From: Heterodera schachtii
Taxonomy: Eukaryota; Nematoda; Chromadorea; Rhabditida; Heteroderidae
Assembly: GCA_023374025.1 (NCBI GenBank)
Contig: SIJG01000003.1
Span: 1,333,631 to 1,397,630 of the forward strand
Length of the DNA: 64,000 nucleotides
Direction of reading: 5' to 3'
Each line of letters starts with the position of its first letter. Positions within the stretch are counted from its first letter, which is position 1. The notes beneath the pieces are model-generated. The model saw only the letters and a list, made by a program, of their open reading frames with translations. It ran no database searches and was not told the DNA's origin. Shown here one piece after another: positions 43,578-53,851 of the stretch. The position numbers were made by a program, and so were the translations under genes.

Positions 43578-44185
43578 CAGGGATGGCACGGAATTCCGAC
43601 TTCCGAGTTCCGACTTCCGACATTTTTGGGGTCGGAATTCCGACTTCCGAAAATTTTTGGGGCCTCGGAATTCCGACTTCCGAAATTTTTGATGAAAATT
43701 GGAATTTTTCGGAATTTTTTTGAGTTTTTTTAAAATACTTAATTTTCTTGGAAAATTTGCTCAAAGTTGCTAAATTTGGCCATTTTTTGACAAAATTTGT
43801 TAACAATTTGCATTAAAAATTACAAAATTTTTCCCGGCGGCGCCTATCGGCACCGCCGGACCCTTCCCCACAGTTTCGCAAATTGTCTTTGGGATAAAGC
43901 GCGCCGCAAAAAAAGGGTTTAACTGTCCCAAAAAAAATTCCAAAATAATGTAAAATCACTTAAAATATTTTGAAAATCATTAAAAAAAAATTTCAAATAA
44001 ATATAGAAATAAACTAAAAACAGTTTGAAATTACTTTTACATGGTTAAAAATTTAAAAATTTAGCCTATTAAATATTTTTTATTATATTTTTTTTTGAAA
44101 AATTCCGACTTCCGAGTTCCGAAAATTTTTGGGCCTCGGAATTCCGACTTCCGAAATTTTTTGGTGCCTCGGAATTCCATCCCTG
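43578..44185. mobile_element. hAT-like MITE, 608 bp, with 8-bp target duplication
   Basis: Ends CAGGGATGG...GGAATTCCGA and TCGGAATTCCATCCCTG are inverted. The flanks ATTTAGGG (43570-43577 and 44186-44193) are an identical 8-bp duplication. Unit 1 has a single ATTTAGGG at 27648-27655. Arms repeat GGAATTCCGACTTCCGA; the interior holds a GC palindrome (43834-43859). CAGGG starts and 8-bp duplications are hAT hallmarks. No transposase. Confidence 0.92.
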
Positions 44186-45012
44186 ATTTAGGGGGTAAGG
44201 TATTTATAGTAAAATTTATCCGCTAACTCAAAAACCATCGAAAATAAAATAAATTTTTGCTTCTAATTTTGCTAAAATCAATTTTATTTGAATACATGAT
44301 TATTATTCGATCGCATTAATATTCTCGATTATCCTGTCAATTAAAAAATTCTTTTCAATTTCCAAAAGGTTATGACCAAAAATGTTCGAAAAAAGTGGAA
44401 TTTTTGAATTCCTCTGGCCATAAATTTTTTGAAAATTAAAATTTTTTATTTTTGCAGGGCTAATAAAGAACACTTAGAGCTATTGAATATATCAAGAATT
44501 AAACATTTAATACACTTGAGCAAGATTATGAACAAATTTTTGTCAAAAAAATTTTCCATTTAATGGTATTTTGCATAATTTTTATGGGTTTTCAAGACTG
44601 ACCCACCATAAATTTTATGTGGATGTGAATTAAACATATGACCATGACTGTGTATGTAAATTGAATAAATTGGTTGGACAAAAATGCAACAACAAATGGT
44701 CAATCAGTCCTCTGCAGGGCTAATGAACGTCAGTACCATCAATTCGAGCTTAAAAAAAAAAATCAAATTTTTAACAATTTTTTGCTGTGAATATTTCCAA
44801 AAAACTTGGGAAATGGGGGCAGGGTCCGGCGGTGAATAGGCGCCGCCGGGAAACTTTTTTGAAAATTTGAGTGCAATTGGTTAACAGAGTTTTAACGAAA
44901 AATTGTCCAACTTTGGTGGGTTTGAGCCAATGTTCAATAAAAATAAAGGAATTTTAGATCGACATTTTTGAAATTTTGGCGAATTTTTTAACAGAATTTT
45001 GGGGCTGAAAAT

Positions 45013-45013
<1 letters not shown>

Positions 45014-45083
<70 letters not shown>
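45014..45083 (+). repeat. Poly-A run of 70
   Basis: An uninterrupted A run, versus 13 A at the same place in unit 1 (28490-28502). The open frame of poly-Phe on the minus strand is an artefact. Confidence 0.9.
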
Positions 45084-45085
<2 letters not shown>

Positions 45086-45531
45086 GGTTTTTCGGTTTCG
45101 GTTAAATGACCGTGACTCACCCTATTTTCCTCCTCATTCGTTTTCAGACCAATGAAGCTGATATGGCTGTTTATGGCCGATCAATAAAGAATCAAGCGGA
45201 CTTTTTTCTAAAAAAAATAAAAATGATTATGAGATTGAGATTGAGTTTGATTATTAGTAGGGATGGAAATTTAAGTCACGAAAATTCCCAAAAAGTCGAC
45301 TAAAAAGTCATAAAAAAAAATCGCCAAAAAGTCACGAAAAAATGCAAAGAATTCATAAAATTATTCATAACTTCGCTCAACATATACCAAATTTAAAAAT
45401 CTTGATATCATTCTTTATTAATTTTAAAAATCCCAAAAAGTAAATATTTTGAATACTCCGGCATTTTTTTGTAAATGTTTATTTAAATATTTCCGTATTT
45501 TTAATAAATTTAATTCACAACCCTAATGACT

Positions 45532-46085
45532 AGGGATAACACTTATAGTTTTTTCACTATTTTTTTCCTGAGCTCTCCGTGGCCTGAAATGCACGAAAAA
45601 CATGTTTTTTTTTCGGCTGTTGTTAAGCTACTTTTCGATTTATTAGCATTTATTTTATAGTTTTTTATTTTTAGCAACTAAAAAACTATAAATTTTTTGA
45701 AAAAAACTATTTTCAACTATTTTGGCGTTTTGCTCAAAATTTGTTAATAAAAATGCAATAAAAACGAAAAATACACCCCTATTAATCGTCCCAAAAATTT
45801 TTTCAAAAACACACCCCTGAGAAATGAAAAATTTCTCAAAAATTCACCTCCAAAATTTATATGTTTATTTTCTTGACGATAATTTTTAATTTTGAAAATT
45901 GTGTATATCCTTAATGCTTTGACAAAATATTTTTGCTTTTTGAAGAAAATTTTCGATTTTACACCCCTAAATTCGGAACTTTTTAGCAACTATTTACCTA
46001 TTTTTGTAACTATTTTTGAGGTTTTTTAGAAACTAAAAATTAATTATTTTGGCAGTTTTTTGCAACTATAAATGTGAGCCCTACT
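45532..46085. mobile_element. Foldback element, AGGGATAACA family (copy 2)
   Basis: Counterpart of 28960-29545. The left end AGGGATAACACTTATAGTTT is kept; the right end has diverged to AACTATAAATGTGAGCCCTA. Confidence 0.62.
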
Positions 46086-46634
46086 AATGACTAGATAGAC
46101 AAAAGATGTCTCTATTATTTTTGTTAAATTTCAAAAAATCTTATTACCTTTCAAAAAAGTTAGAGACAAAATTATTGAGTCTAAATTTTTCGAATTTACT
46201 TTTTTGTAAATTTATGGCTAAATTTTTCAAAATTATATAAGAAATACGTAGAGCTATCTTCCAATACGAACATTGGTTAATTTGACTAAGTTTGAGCTAA
46301 ATTATGATTTATAAATTTGCAAATAAAATTAAAATAATAAATTTAAATTTAAATAATACTATCATTGGCACTTTTTTAGGTTCGCCCTATTGAAAGTTTT
46401 TTTAGGCTTGCCCTAGAAACGTTGATTCTGATTTTTTATTAGGAATATAGAGAATTGAAAGATAAAATTTAAAAAAAAAAAACGAAAAATTCTCTACAAG
46501 AAGATTTGTACAATTGAAATTTTGAAGTTTTCTTTTTTATAAAAAAATGAAAAAATTTTTTTGATTTTATTCTTCTGCTGATGGGAAATTGAATAATTAA
46601 TTAGTTTTGAGCTAAGTTATAATTCATTTTTAGG

Positions 46635-46885
46635 GATAGGAATTTTATGCAAATGCCTAAAATTTTTGCGCACTTAATACGCTCAGATGTGCACGAAAAA
46701 CTGATTTTCCGCTTGATTTGGGAAGTTAACGATGACATTTACAATGTCTATTTTTGCCTATTTTGGAATTTTGGTGCCTATTCGAGGGTTTTTGTATTTT
46801 TGTGCCTGTTTTACGATTTTTCTGGCTTTTTAAGGTGCCTGTTTCGCGATTTTTTGTGCCAAAATTCATATCCCTATTCATTATC
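46635..46885. mobile_element. Foldback element, GCCTATTTTTG family (copy 2)
   Basis: Starts AGGGATAGGAATTTTATGCAA and ends CAAAATTCATATCCCTA; counterpart of 30095-30335. Its small open frame is repeat-derived. Confidence 0.6.
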
Positions 46886-46950
46886 CGTAATTTAAATTTG
46901 TGTTTACTTTCGTTGATATTTTTTTAGGTTCGGCCCATTGAGAGTTTTTT

Positions 46951-47256
46951 TTAGGTTGGCTCACAATCAAAACACGGAATCAACCAAAAACCAACCAATT
47001 TTGCTCCTTCGACATCCTTCGGTTTATAATAAATTACAAATTCAGAACAACCATCCAAATCAACTTCAAATGATCCGTTTTTAGAAGTCGTCAAAAAAAT
47101 TTCGTTGTCTTCAGCAGAACGACCAAAAGTGCATGTCACTTCATACGTTCCTTTTGGTTCAATAACGAACTTGAACATTCTTTTTCCATAGATGGCATCG
47201 GCAAATGCCAAGAGAAGGAGAATGGCACTCGTAAGCAATGCAAAAGGGGGACTCAT
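46951..47256 (-). CDS. Predicted secreted protein, 101 residues (copy 2)
   Basis: Single exon, signal peptide MSPPFALLTSAILLLLAFAD, then KRMFKFVIEPKGTYEVTCTF, a region with one extra residue (GRSAEDNEIF against DRSEDNEIF in copy 1), FEVDLDGCSEF, and WLIPCFDCEPT. It has a fourth cysteine (PCFDC) where copy 1 has Trp, which may allow another disulphide. Upstream sequence including the TATA-like motif is conserved with copy 1. Function not recognised. Confidence 0.68.
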   Translation of the reverse strand: MSPPFALLTSAILLLLAFADAIYGKRMFKFVIEPKGTYEVTCTFGRSAEDNEIFLTTSKNGSFEVDLDGCSEFVIYYKPKDVEGAKLVGFWLIPCFDCEPT

Positions 47257-47489
47257 TTGTTCAGTAACGGATGAATTTGCTAAAAATGAATAATTTCGAA
47301 TGTGAAATTAATAATCGAAATTTGCGTATAAATACACAAAAATCATTGGCCAACAATTTTGCACTTTATCATATGGCAAATGCCAAAATGTCTGCCTCTT
47401 TTTCTTAATATTATTGCCAAAATTTATTTGGCTGCCAATATTTTTGCATTTTATCATATGCCAAAATGTCCGGGCCAGGACATTTTCGT

Positions 47490-47875
47490 AAGGCCTTTTT
47501 CATACGGCATTTTCATAAGGGGATGTTTTCGTGCGCCTTTTTCGTAAGCCTTTTCATACGGGGGAGGTTTGTACGGCCTTTTTCATGCGTGATTTTTCAT
47601 ATGGCATTTTTCATACGGGGAGGTTTTGTACGGCCTTTTTCATACGGCATTTTTCATACGGGGGAGGTTTTGTACGGCCTTTTTCATACGGCATTTTTCA
47701 TACGGGGAGGAGGTTTTGTACGGCCTTTTTCATACGGCATTTTTATATCGGGGGGAGGTTTTGTACGCCTTTTTCATACCGGCATTTTTTATAGGGGGAT
47801 GTTTTGTACGGCCTTTTTCATACGGCATTTTTCATACGGGGAGGTTTTCCTACGGCCTTTTTCGTAATGCCTTTT
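47490..47875 (+). repeat. Short tandem array, ~45-bp unit
   Basis: Repeats of CTTTTTCATACGGCATTTTT followed by CATACGGGGAGGTTTTGTACGG, about 8 irregular copies. It starts exactly where similarity between the two 14-kb units ends. The overlapping frames of FFIRHFSYG-type repeats are artefacts. Confidence 0.85.
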
Positions 47876-47879
47876 GCCT

Positions 47880-48273
47880 GTCCGTTTCGTAGTTGCCGAA
47901 TGACTTACTTTAACAGGCATGTTTTCTTTTATCTTTTATTAATCAGTATGAATCATTATTCCAAAAATCGTAATTTTTAATTTCTAGTAAAAATTAGAAT
48001 TTCGAAAGCATTGGACCCTATGCAAAAGGCGGAACCAATTCTGATTTCCTACTCTAAATTTGAACAAAAAATCATAAATCGAGAAATTCAAATTTTCGAT
48101 TTTTGTTAGAGTTTGGGTTAGGGATTAGAAATAGGCCAAAATAGATGTCAGATCGTGATCTGGAAATTTTTTTTTATTTTTGCTCATTTTCTCTCGCTTT
48201 TCTTCTCGGCTCAATTCTTTTTTGTCTCATCCTTCTTTTTTTGTTTATGCTTTATGCTTTGTTAATTTTTCTT
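47880..48273. other. AT-rich intergenic stretch
   Basis: Downstream of the 12-exon gene. No exon, only a short inverted pair around TTTGAACAAAAAATCATAAA. Nothing else is evident. Confidence 0.45.
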
Positions 48274-51200
48274 CTAGCTCATCCATAATTTTTCTCTCAG
48301 CATTTCCACTATTAAAAATATATTTAAATTTTCAATTAAAATAATTTTAAAAATACCTTCGGCTTCGTCCTCTTTTGCTTTTTGTTTTTTTTCTTGCAAT
48401 TTTAGTAATACTTGCAATTTTTGTACAATTTTGTTCACTATTAATAAATATAGATATATATATATGTATTATATAATGAATAATTTCAAAATTACCCATG
48501 ACTTTTTCATCGTCTGGCTTTACCAAGTTCACCAATTCATTCAGTTTTCGTATATTCACTTCCACTATTAAAAATATTAAATTAATTAAATTTAAATAAT
48601 ATTATAATTAATAAATATTAAATCACAATCAAAAATGACCTTCCGCTTCTTCCATTTTAAATTCATCTTCTTTTTCCTTATACACAAGATAAGGCAAATT
48701 CCAATTTCTGAAATTTATCTGCACATTTTTACCATCATTTTTCATTTTGTGTTCAAAGAGTCCGAAGTTGGTATAGCTTAATAATGTAATTTACCAATAT
48801 AATAAAATTCTTTTTAAAAATGGAATTTTATTTTTGGTTTTTAACCCTTTTTAATTTAAAATTTCTTTACCATTCATTGCTTAAAAAAATAAACCGAAAC
48901 AAAAATTGAAAAATCTTTTGCTAATTTACCCAATTTCTTTTGAGCACATTTTCAACGCAAATACCAATTTTGGCAAATATTTCTCTGCCAATTCTTTTTC
49001 GTCAATTAGGAAACACAAACGAATTGCCAATGCGAAAAGCAATTGGAACAATTTCACATTAACTCCAGCCGAAATTGGCTTTTGCCGCTTCTCCACTTCT
49101 AATGTTTTGCTCTTCCAGGCAATTGTTTGAAGTGTTTGCACAAAATCAAAGCCATCACTGATTTGATCAACTTTTCGAAAATTACTGCAAAATTCAAAAT
49201 TAAAAAATAATTAATAATTATTTTGTTTGTATTTCTACCCTTTTAATGGCAAGGATTTAGAATTGCAATGTTAATTAAACCACTTACAAAAATCACAAAC
49301 AGCTTTTTTCCCAAATCCTAATATTTTTTCCTCAAATATTTGAAGATTCCGACCCGAATTTGGGTCCTCCTCCAAATGAAGGAAAGATGGCACTCAAAAC
49401 AACAGTCAACCCTCCAGCAGTGGATGTGGTCTAGTGGCTAAAACAACGGATCCACGTAAGGAGCCCCGAGCGGCGGTTCAAATCCGGCTTTCCACCCCAA
49501 TTTTTCACCTAATTAATACATGGGGTTAAGTTAGAAACCTTTCAATGAATTTATAGAGTCGCGCAAGCAAATGTTTAGCTAATGCTAACGGAATGGTTAG
49601 CAACTGTTCATTTTCATTGTATTTCACGCAATTCTTCGGCAAATTTTTCATCAATTCGTACAAAATTTGCCCAAAACTTGAAATTTCGTTCCCCGAATGT
49701 GTCAAACGAATTTCACTTTTGCTTATTTCTCTTTTGCTGGCATTGCTGTAATCCGTGTGGATTTCATCCAATGTTACCAAAAGTGCCGTTAATAACTGTT
49801 TTTTCTGAGATGGTTTTTTTCTGTCATAATTTGTGGAAAACTTTTCCAATTCATCCGAATTTTTCTTATCTTCCACAAATTTTATAATAGAACGCAAAAA
49901 TTTAAATTCCTTCAATGTTGTCACATTTTTAACTTTAGGATCAATCTTGAATTTTTTGTCAACATTTACATCAAGATTTTTGACATCTTTTTGAACAACC
50001 GTTTGAAGGTCTTCACAAAAATTTACCACAGCTAAATGACATGGCCAGAAATAAATTATTAATAATATTTTTGCTTTTTAAATTTGTTTGTTAATGTGCA
50101 TTAATTACCCTCGGCTTCATTAGTATAAATTCCAAACACTCTCACATAATTCCACAACGGCTCATTAAACAGTTCCATCTCAATTTGATTGCTTCTTAAA
50201 ATGGGATTAAGGAGTTAATTTGAGGAACAAATAAAATTACAATAATTAGTAGAGAATGAATTTTGAAAAAACCCGGAGCCTGAACCAGGGCCAAGATTTT
50301 CGGGATGGACAAGGGATTGAACTATAAAGGGCCATGAATTTTGAGGACAAGCTTCTGTACAAAAAAATCACTTCCGAAGATTTTGAACCCGAAATAATAT
50401 TTCAATAACTTTTTCTAGGGACGACCTTATTTAAAATTGGCATGAGATTATATCAAATAAACGGTAAGGAAAAAAACCGGGTTATCCTTTCGAATTTATC
50501 CGGATCAGGGCCAGGACCAGCATTACCGAAACGGAACAGGACCAGACTTACAGGATGAAATTTTCTTGCACCTAATCCAAAATGTTTATTTTATGCCGAT
50601 TTAACTATTTTGTGCCATGCCATTTTGGTGAGTTTTCAGAAAACCATTGATCCAAAATTATACAAATGAACAAAAAATATCTTCTTTTCAAATTTTTCAT
50701 CAAATTTATTTGGTCTTCAATTGAAAATATAAAAGAAAATTTTAGAGATTAGCAAAAATGAAAAAAAAAACATACCCAAATCAAATGGCATTATTTTTGA
50801 TCATCAGAAATGATTTTTTTTAAACAATTATTGTTTTCCGAACCAAAATGTTGCAAAATAAGTTAAAAATAGTTAAAATTCGAAAGTTAGCAAATTGCGA
50901 ATTTTAATTACCGTAATGATACTGTAACATACTTTAGGGTCTCATTTTATCACCAATTTAAAGTGAAAAACGGTATCTAATAAAAAAAAACTACCGTACC
51001 CTTTTGCCGGTGTATTGTTATCAGTGAGAAAAGGTTTTTGCCTATCATCGTAAACTTTGTGCGGGTCTTCGCCACATTTTTCTTTATTATCATTGGCCAA
51101 TTTTGTAAACTTTTCATGTTCAAATTTCAGACGTTTTGCCAATGCTCGTCCAAAATTAACAAATGCACAATTCTTTGAAGATAAAGATTTAGCAAAATAA

Positions 51201-53851
51201 TTGTCCATTTTTTTATAAATTTCAGGTTGGTTTTTATTTTGTATATTAATAATTGCTTTGAATTTTTGTCTTTTTTTGTTTCTGTTCTTAATTGCTTGAA
51301 GTACTCTTGAAATTTCATGTTGTGTCAATGTAACGTTCGAAAGCTCGAGAATGAATTTGAAGTTTTCTTAAAAGAATCAGTTGCCAAAATTATATAAAAA
51401 TTTAATTTGCATTTAAATAAAATTTATAAATTATTAAAAGCAAAATTGAGTAAAAAATTAAATATTTTCTTGGCCAAAATTTGATTTAGAAATACTAACA
51501 CAACACAATTTCGGCCATCATCAAGTTTCTTATTTTTAATTTCTCCAAAATTATCCTAATTTGAAACCCAAATTATTTTAATAATAGTCGAATATAACTT
51601 TGTTACAAATTAAAAGAATTTTCTATTATTAGGTTATAAGTTGTATGCACTAAAAAAGGCAAAATATGCGCATAAAATATGCAATAAAATCCTTCAATAT
51701 GCCCAAAAACTCGAAAAATGCCCGAATGTACTTGCTACTAAAATTTGCCTTAAAAACTGTCAAAAAGGAGTTTTTTTTTCATATATATAAACAAATTTTT
51801 TCAGAAAGTGCTTACAAAAAAAAAGTTCGAATATTTTCGATTGATAAAGGTATATATATTTTTAATTCCCAAGGATCGATTCGTGGGGGGGTTTTTTTAC
51901 TTTTTTTTTTTTTTTTTTGCATTTTTCTTGTCATCATTTCTAAAAAATGGCCGAAATATGCTCTAAAAACGCAAAAATATGTATTTTATAATTAATTTTT
52001 TTTATATTCATATACTATTCCAAATTCTAAATCTATGTATATTTTTTGTTGATTATTTTCAAGTTTTTTCTTACGTTCAATCATAGATTCTTCAAAATTG
52101 TCTTTCTCATAAGCAATCATTTGTTCTGAGTCGTCTTCTTCCAAATTTTCACCTTTCTTTAAAAATTTCTGAGCCCAAAAATGGGCGGCTTCTCCATTCC
52201 TTTGGTCAATTTGAATAATTTTAAATGGAAAAACTCTAAAAGAAAAATAAATTAAAATTAAAATAATAATAATAATTTAATTAATCAAAAACAAAATCTA
52301 TTTTTCTACCCATTTTCGTCGCTTTGGCCTCTCCGTTTTGACAATTCTTTAAATGCAGTCAAAAGGGTTTTCAATTGCCATCCTCCAATGTCATTTTTCT
52401 CATTGAAATATTCCGCATAACTTTATTATTAAAAAATTATTTATATATTTTATTTTTGGAAAATTTTAAAAAATTATGAAATAAAAAAGAAATTTTCTCT
52501 GGCAATTGAATTTTGAGGCTCAAGCCAATTAAATCAATTTTTATACATATTTACAATTTTTCATTAATTTAAATAGAAATATAAAAATTGGAAGACAAAA
52601 AATTTTTTTTTAATATTTACATATATAATTTAAAATTAAATTTAATTCTAAGTTGTCTAATAGATAATTTATAATTATTTAATTCAAACATAGACAGTTG
52701 TCTGTGTTTTACATTATGCTGAGAATGATCCGGACGGCAAGTGAGAAGGCCAATTGCAGAATTTGGTGCACAAGTTTTGGGTTTTCTTTAGAAAAAATTT
52801 CATTTTTGAATTTTTCAGCAATTTGTTGGCCAAGTGTTTGGTCAAAATGCAAAAAGCCAATAAATTCATTTTTTGCATATTGTACTTCATGGAAAGTGAG
52901 CACTTTTAAATTCAGATAAGCATCTTTTGAATCGTTGTTTTGATTAAGCACTCGGAAATGGGCAATTTCTGCCGCACATTTTACAAATGTCAAATTGAAC
53001 ACTGTCCTTTTTTGCTTATCCGAATATCCTTTTTCCGCGTATAGTTTTGATTTGTTTAGCCAAGGTATGTCTGAAAAAGTCTGACAATTTTATACAGAAT
53101 TTTTAACTTCAAAAGCAAAACGCCAAAAATAATTAATTATTTATTTAAATTGGTTAACGCTTTTCAGCTAGCAAAGCACGTAAAACTTAATCAAAAAACT
53201 TAATTTAGTTATTTTTCAATTGTAAATGAAATTATTAAATATTAAGCTTTTTCGAAAAAGAACAAATTTTAAAAAATAAGTTGAAAATAGGCACATTAGG
53301 CACAAAAACCCCAAAATAGGCAAAAACAGGCATTATAAAAGTCATCGAAACACCCCAAACCAAGCGGAATACATTTACGTTAATTTTGGCAACTTTGGCG
53401 CATAAAAGTATATTTCGGGGTTTTGGTAGTTTTTGGCACATATTTGGCGATTTAAAACAAAATTATTTTTTTTCGCAGAAATAACTTTTATGCCCTCAAA
53501 TTCTGGGCAAAATTAATGTTTAAATTTTCCTGTCGACATTTGTACATGAAATGTGCGCCTACATAATTTTGGTCTTTGTTTAAATTTTTAGCACAAAATA
53601 TTTGGAGTTTTTGGGCACATAGGTTTTAAAAAGATTAAATATTAAAAATATAAAATTAGTTTTGAATTTGCTATAAACTCACCCATTTTTCCCTTCTCCT
53701 TGTAATCCTCATAAAGATCGTCCATAAATTCGGCAAATGTTTGGACATTGTTAGCCAACTTCTCCGAGTCCCATTCGTAAGACGAAGTCCCTTCAAAAAT
53801 GGAAAAGCCGACGAAAAGTGGACAAATTAGAGCAAAAAATTTCGGTTTCAT
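48274..53851 (-). CDS. Predicted secreted protein of 773 residues, 12 exons, unknown family
   Basis: Minus-strand exons: 53851-53683, 53070-52713, 52420-52310, 52235-52075, 51366-51000, 50194-50109, 50031-49539, 49184-48930, 48776-48640, 48564-48496, 48437-48357, 48308-48274. Every junction is GT/AG and in phase, total 2322 nt. It starts MKPKFFALICPLFVGFSIFE, a signal peptide. Later stretches include DDLYEDYKEKGKMDIPWLNK, YFNEKNDIGGWQLKTLLTAF, FGRALAKRLKFEHEKFTKLA, DEIHTDYSNASKREISKSEI and a Lys/Glu-rich coiled-coil-like C-terminus (KLQVLLKLQEKKQKAKEDEA). No membrane helix after the leader. I do not recognise a domain. Intron 1 holds a GCCTATTTTTG foldback and intron 7 a tRNA-like sequence. 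A frameshifted paralogue lies at 59744-63703. Exon 12 ends very soon; its acceptor is the least certain point. Confidence 0.75.
49420..49495 (+). tRNA. tRNA-like sequence in intron 7 (probable pseudo-tRNA/SINE)
   Basis: 76 nt with A-box-like TGGTCTAGTGG and B-box-like GGTTCAAATCC. The ends GTGGA and TCCAC pair. I cannot fold a good anticodon stem around ACGGATCCACGTAAGGAGC. The same sequence is at 60465-60540 in the paralogous segment, so it predates that duplication. Confidence 0.4.
53265..53640. mobile_element. GCCTATTTTTG-family remnant in intron 1
   Basis: Contains GGCACATTAGGCACAAAAAC, GGCATTATAAAAGTCATCGA and ACCCCAAACCAAGCGGAAT, the inverted counterpart of motifs at 9130-9230 and 58330-58370, then a further TTTGGCACATATTTGGCG part. 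Lies between exon 1 and exon 2 of the 12-exon gene. Confidence 0.5.

Larger units (their letters stand above)
42090..46630. other. Gene-free interval of repeats in unit 2
   Basis: Counterpart of 26280-30095. Contains a foldback-end relic GTGATCGAAAATTTTTCAAA (42927), the MITE at 43578-44185, GCAGGGCTAATAAAGAACAC (44455), the GC palindrome at 44826, a 70-bp poly-A, and the ACTATTTTT foldback at 45532-46085. No exons are supported. Confidence 0.5.
31170..47490. repeat. Tandem duplication unit 2 (~14 kb plus insertions)
   Basis: Second copy of the unit at 16990-31160, same order and orientation. It lacks the 2.85-kb composite repeat in the F-box intron and the hAT-like MITE of unit 1. It gained a MITE in the last exon of its minus-strand F-box gene, a 3.7-kb block (37541-41200), and the MITE at 43578. 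The right edge is at about 47488, where the shared sequence CCGGGCCAGGACATTTTCGT ends and a short tandem array begins. Confidence 0.87.

Noticed and set aside
44881..45120. ORF with a poly-Phe run
   Set aside because: It is the 70-base A run read on the minus strand.
47466..47892. Overlapping ORFs of FFIRHFSYG-type repeats
   Set aside because: Translation of a 45-bp tandem array in several frames; no start context or splice support.
51992..53851. A shorter four-exon gene ending at 51992 (293 residues)
   Set aside because: It is open, but a GT donor at 52075 joins in phase to eight further exons, and the paralogue keeps the same phase at that junction, so the 12-exon model is preferred.
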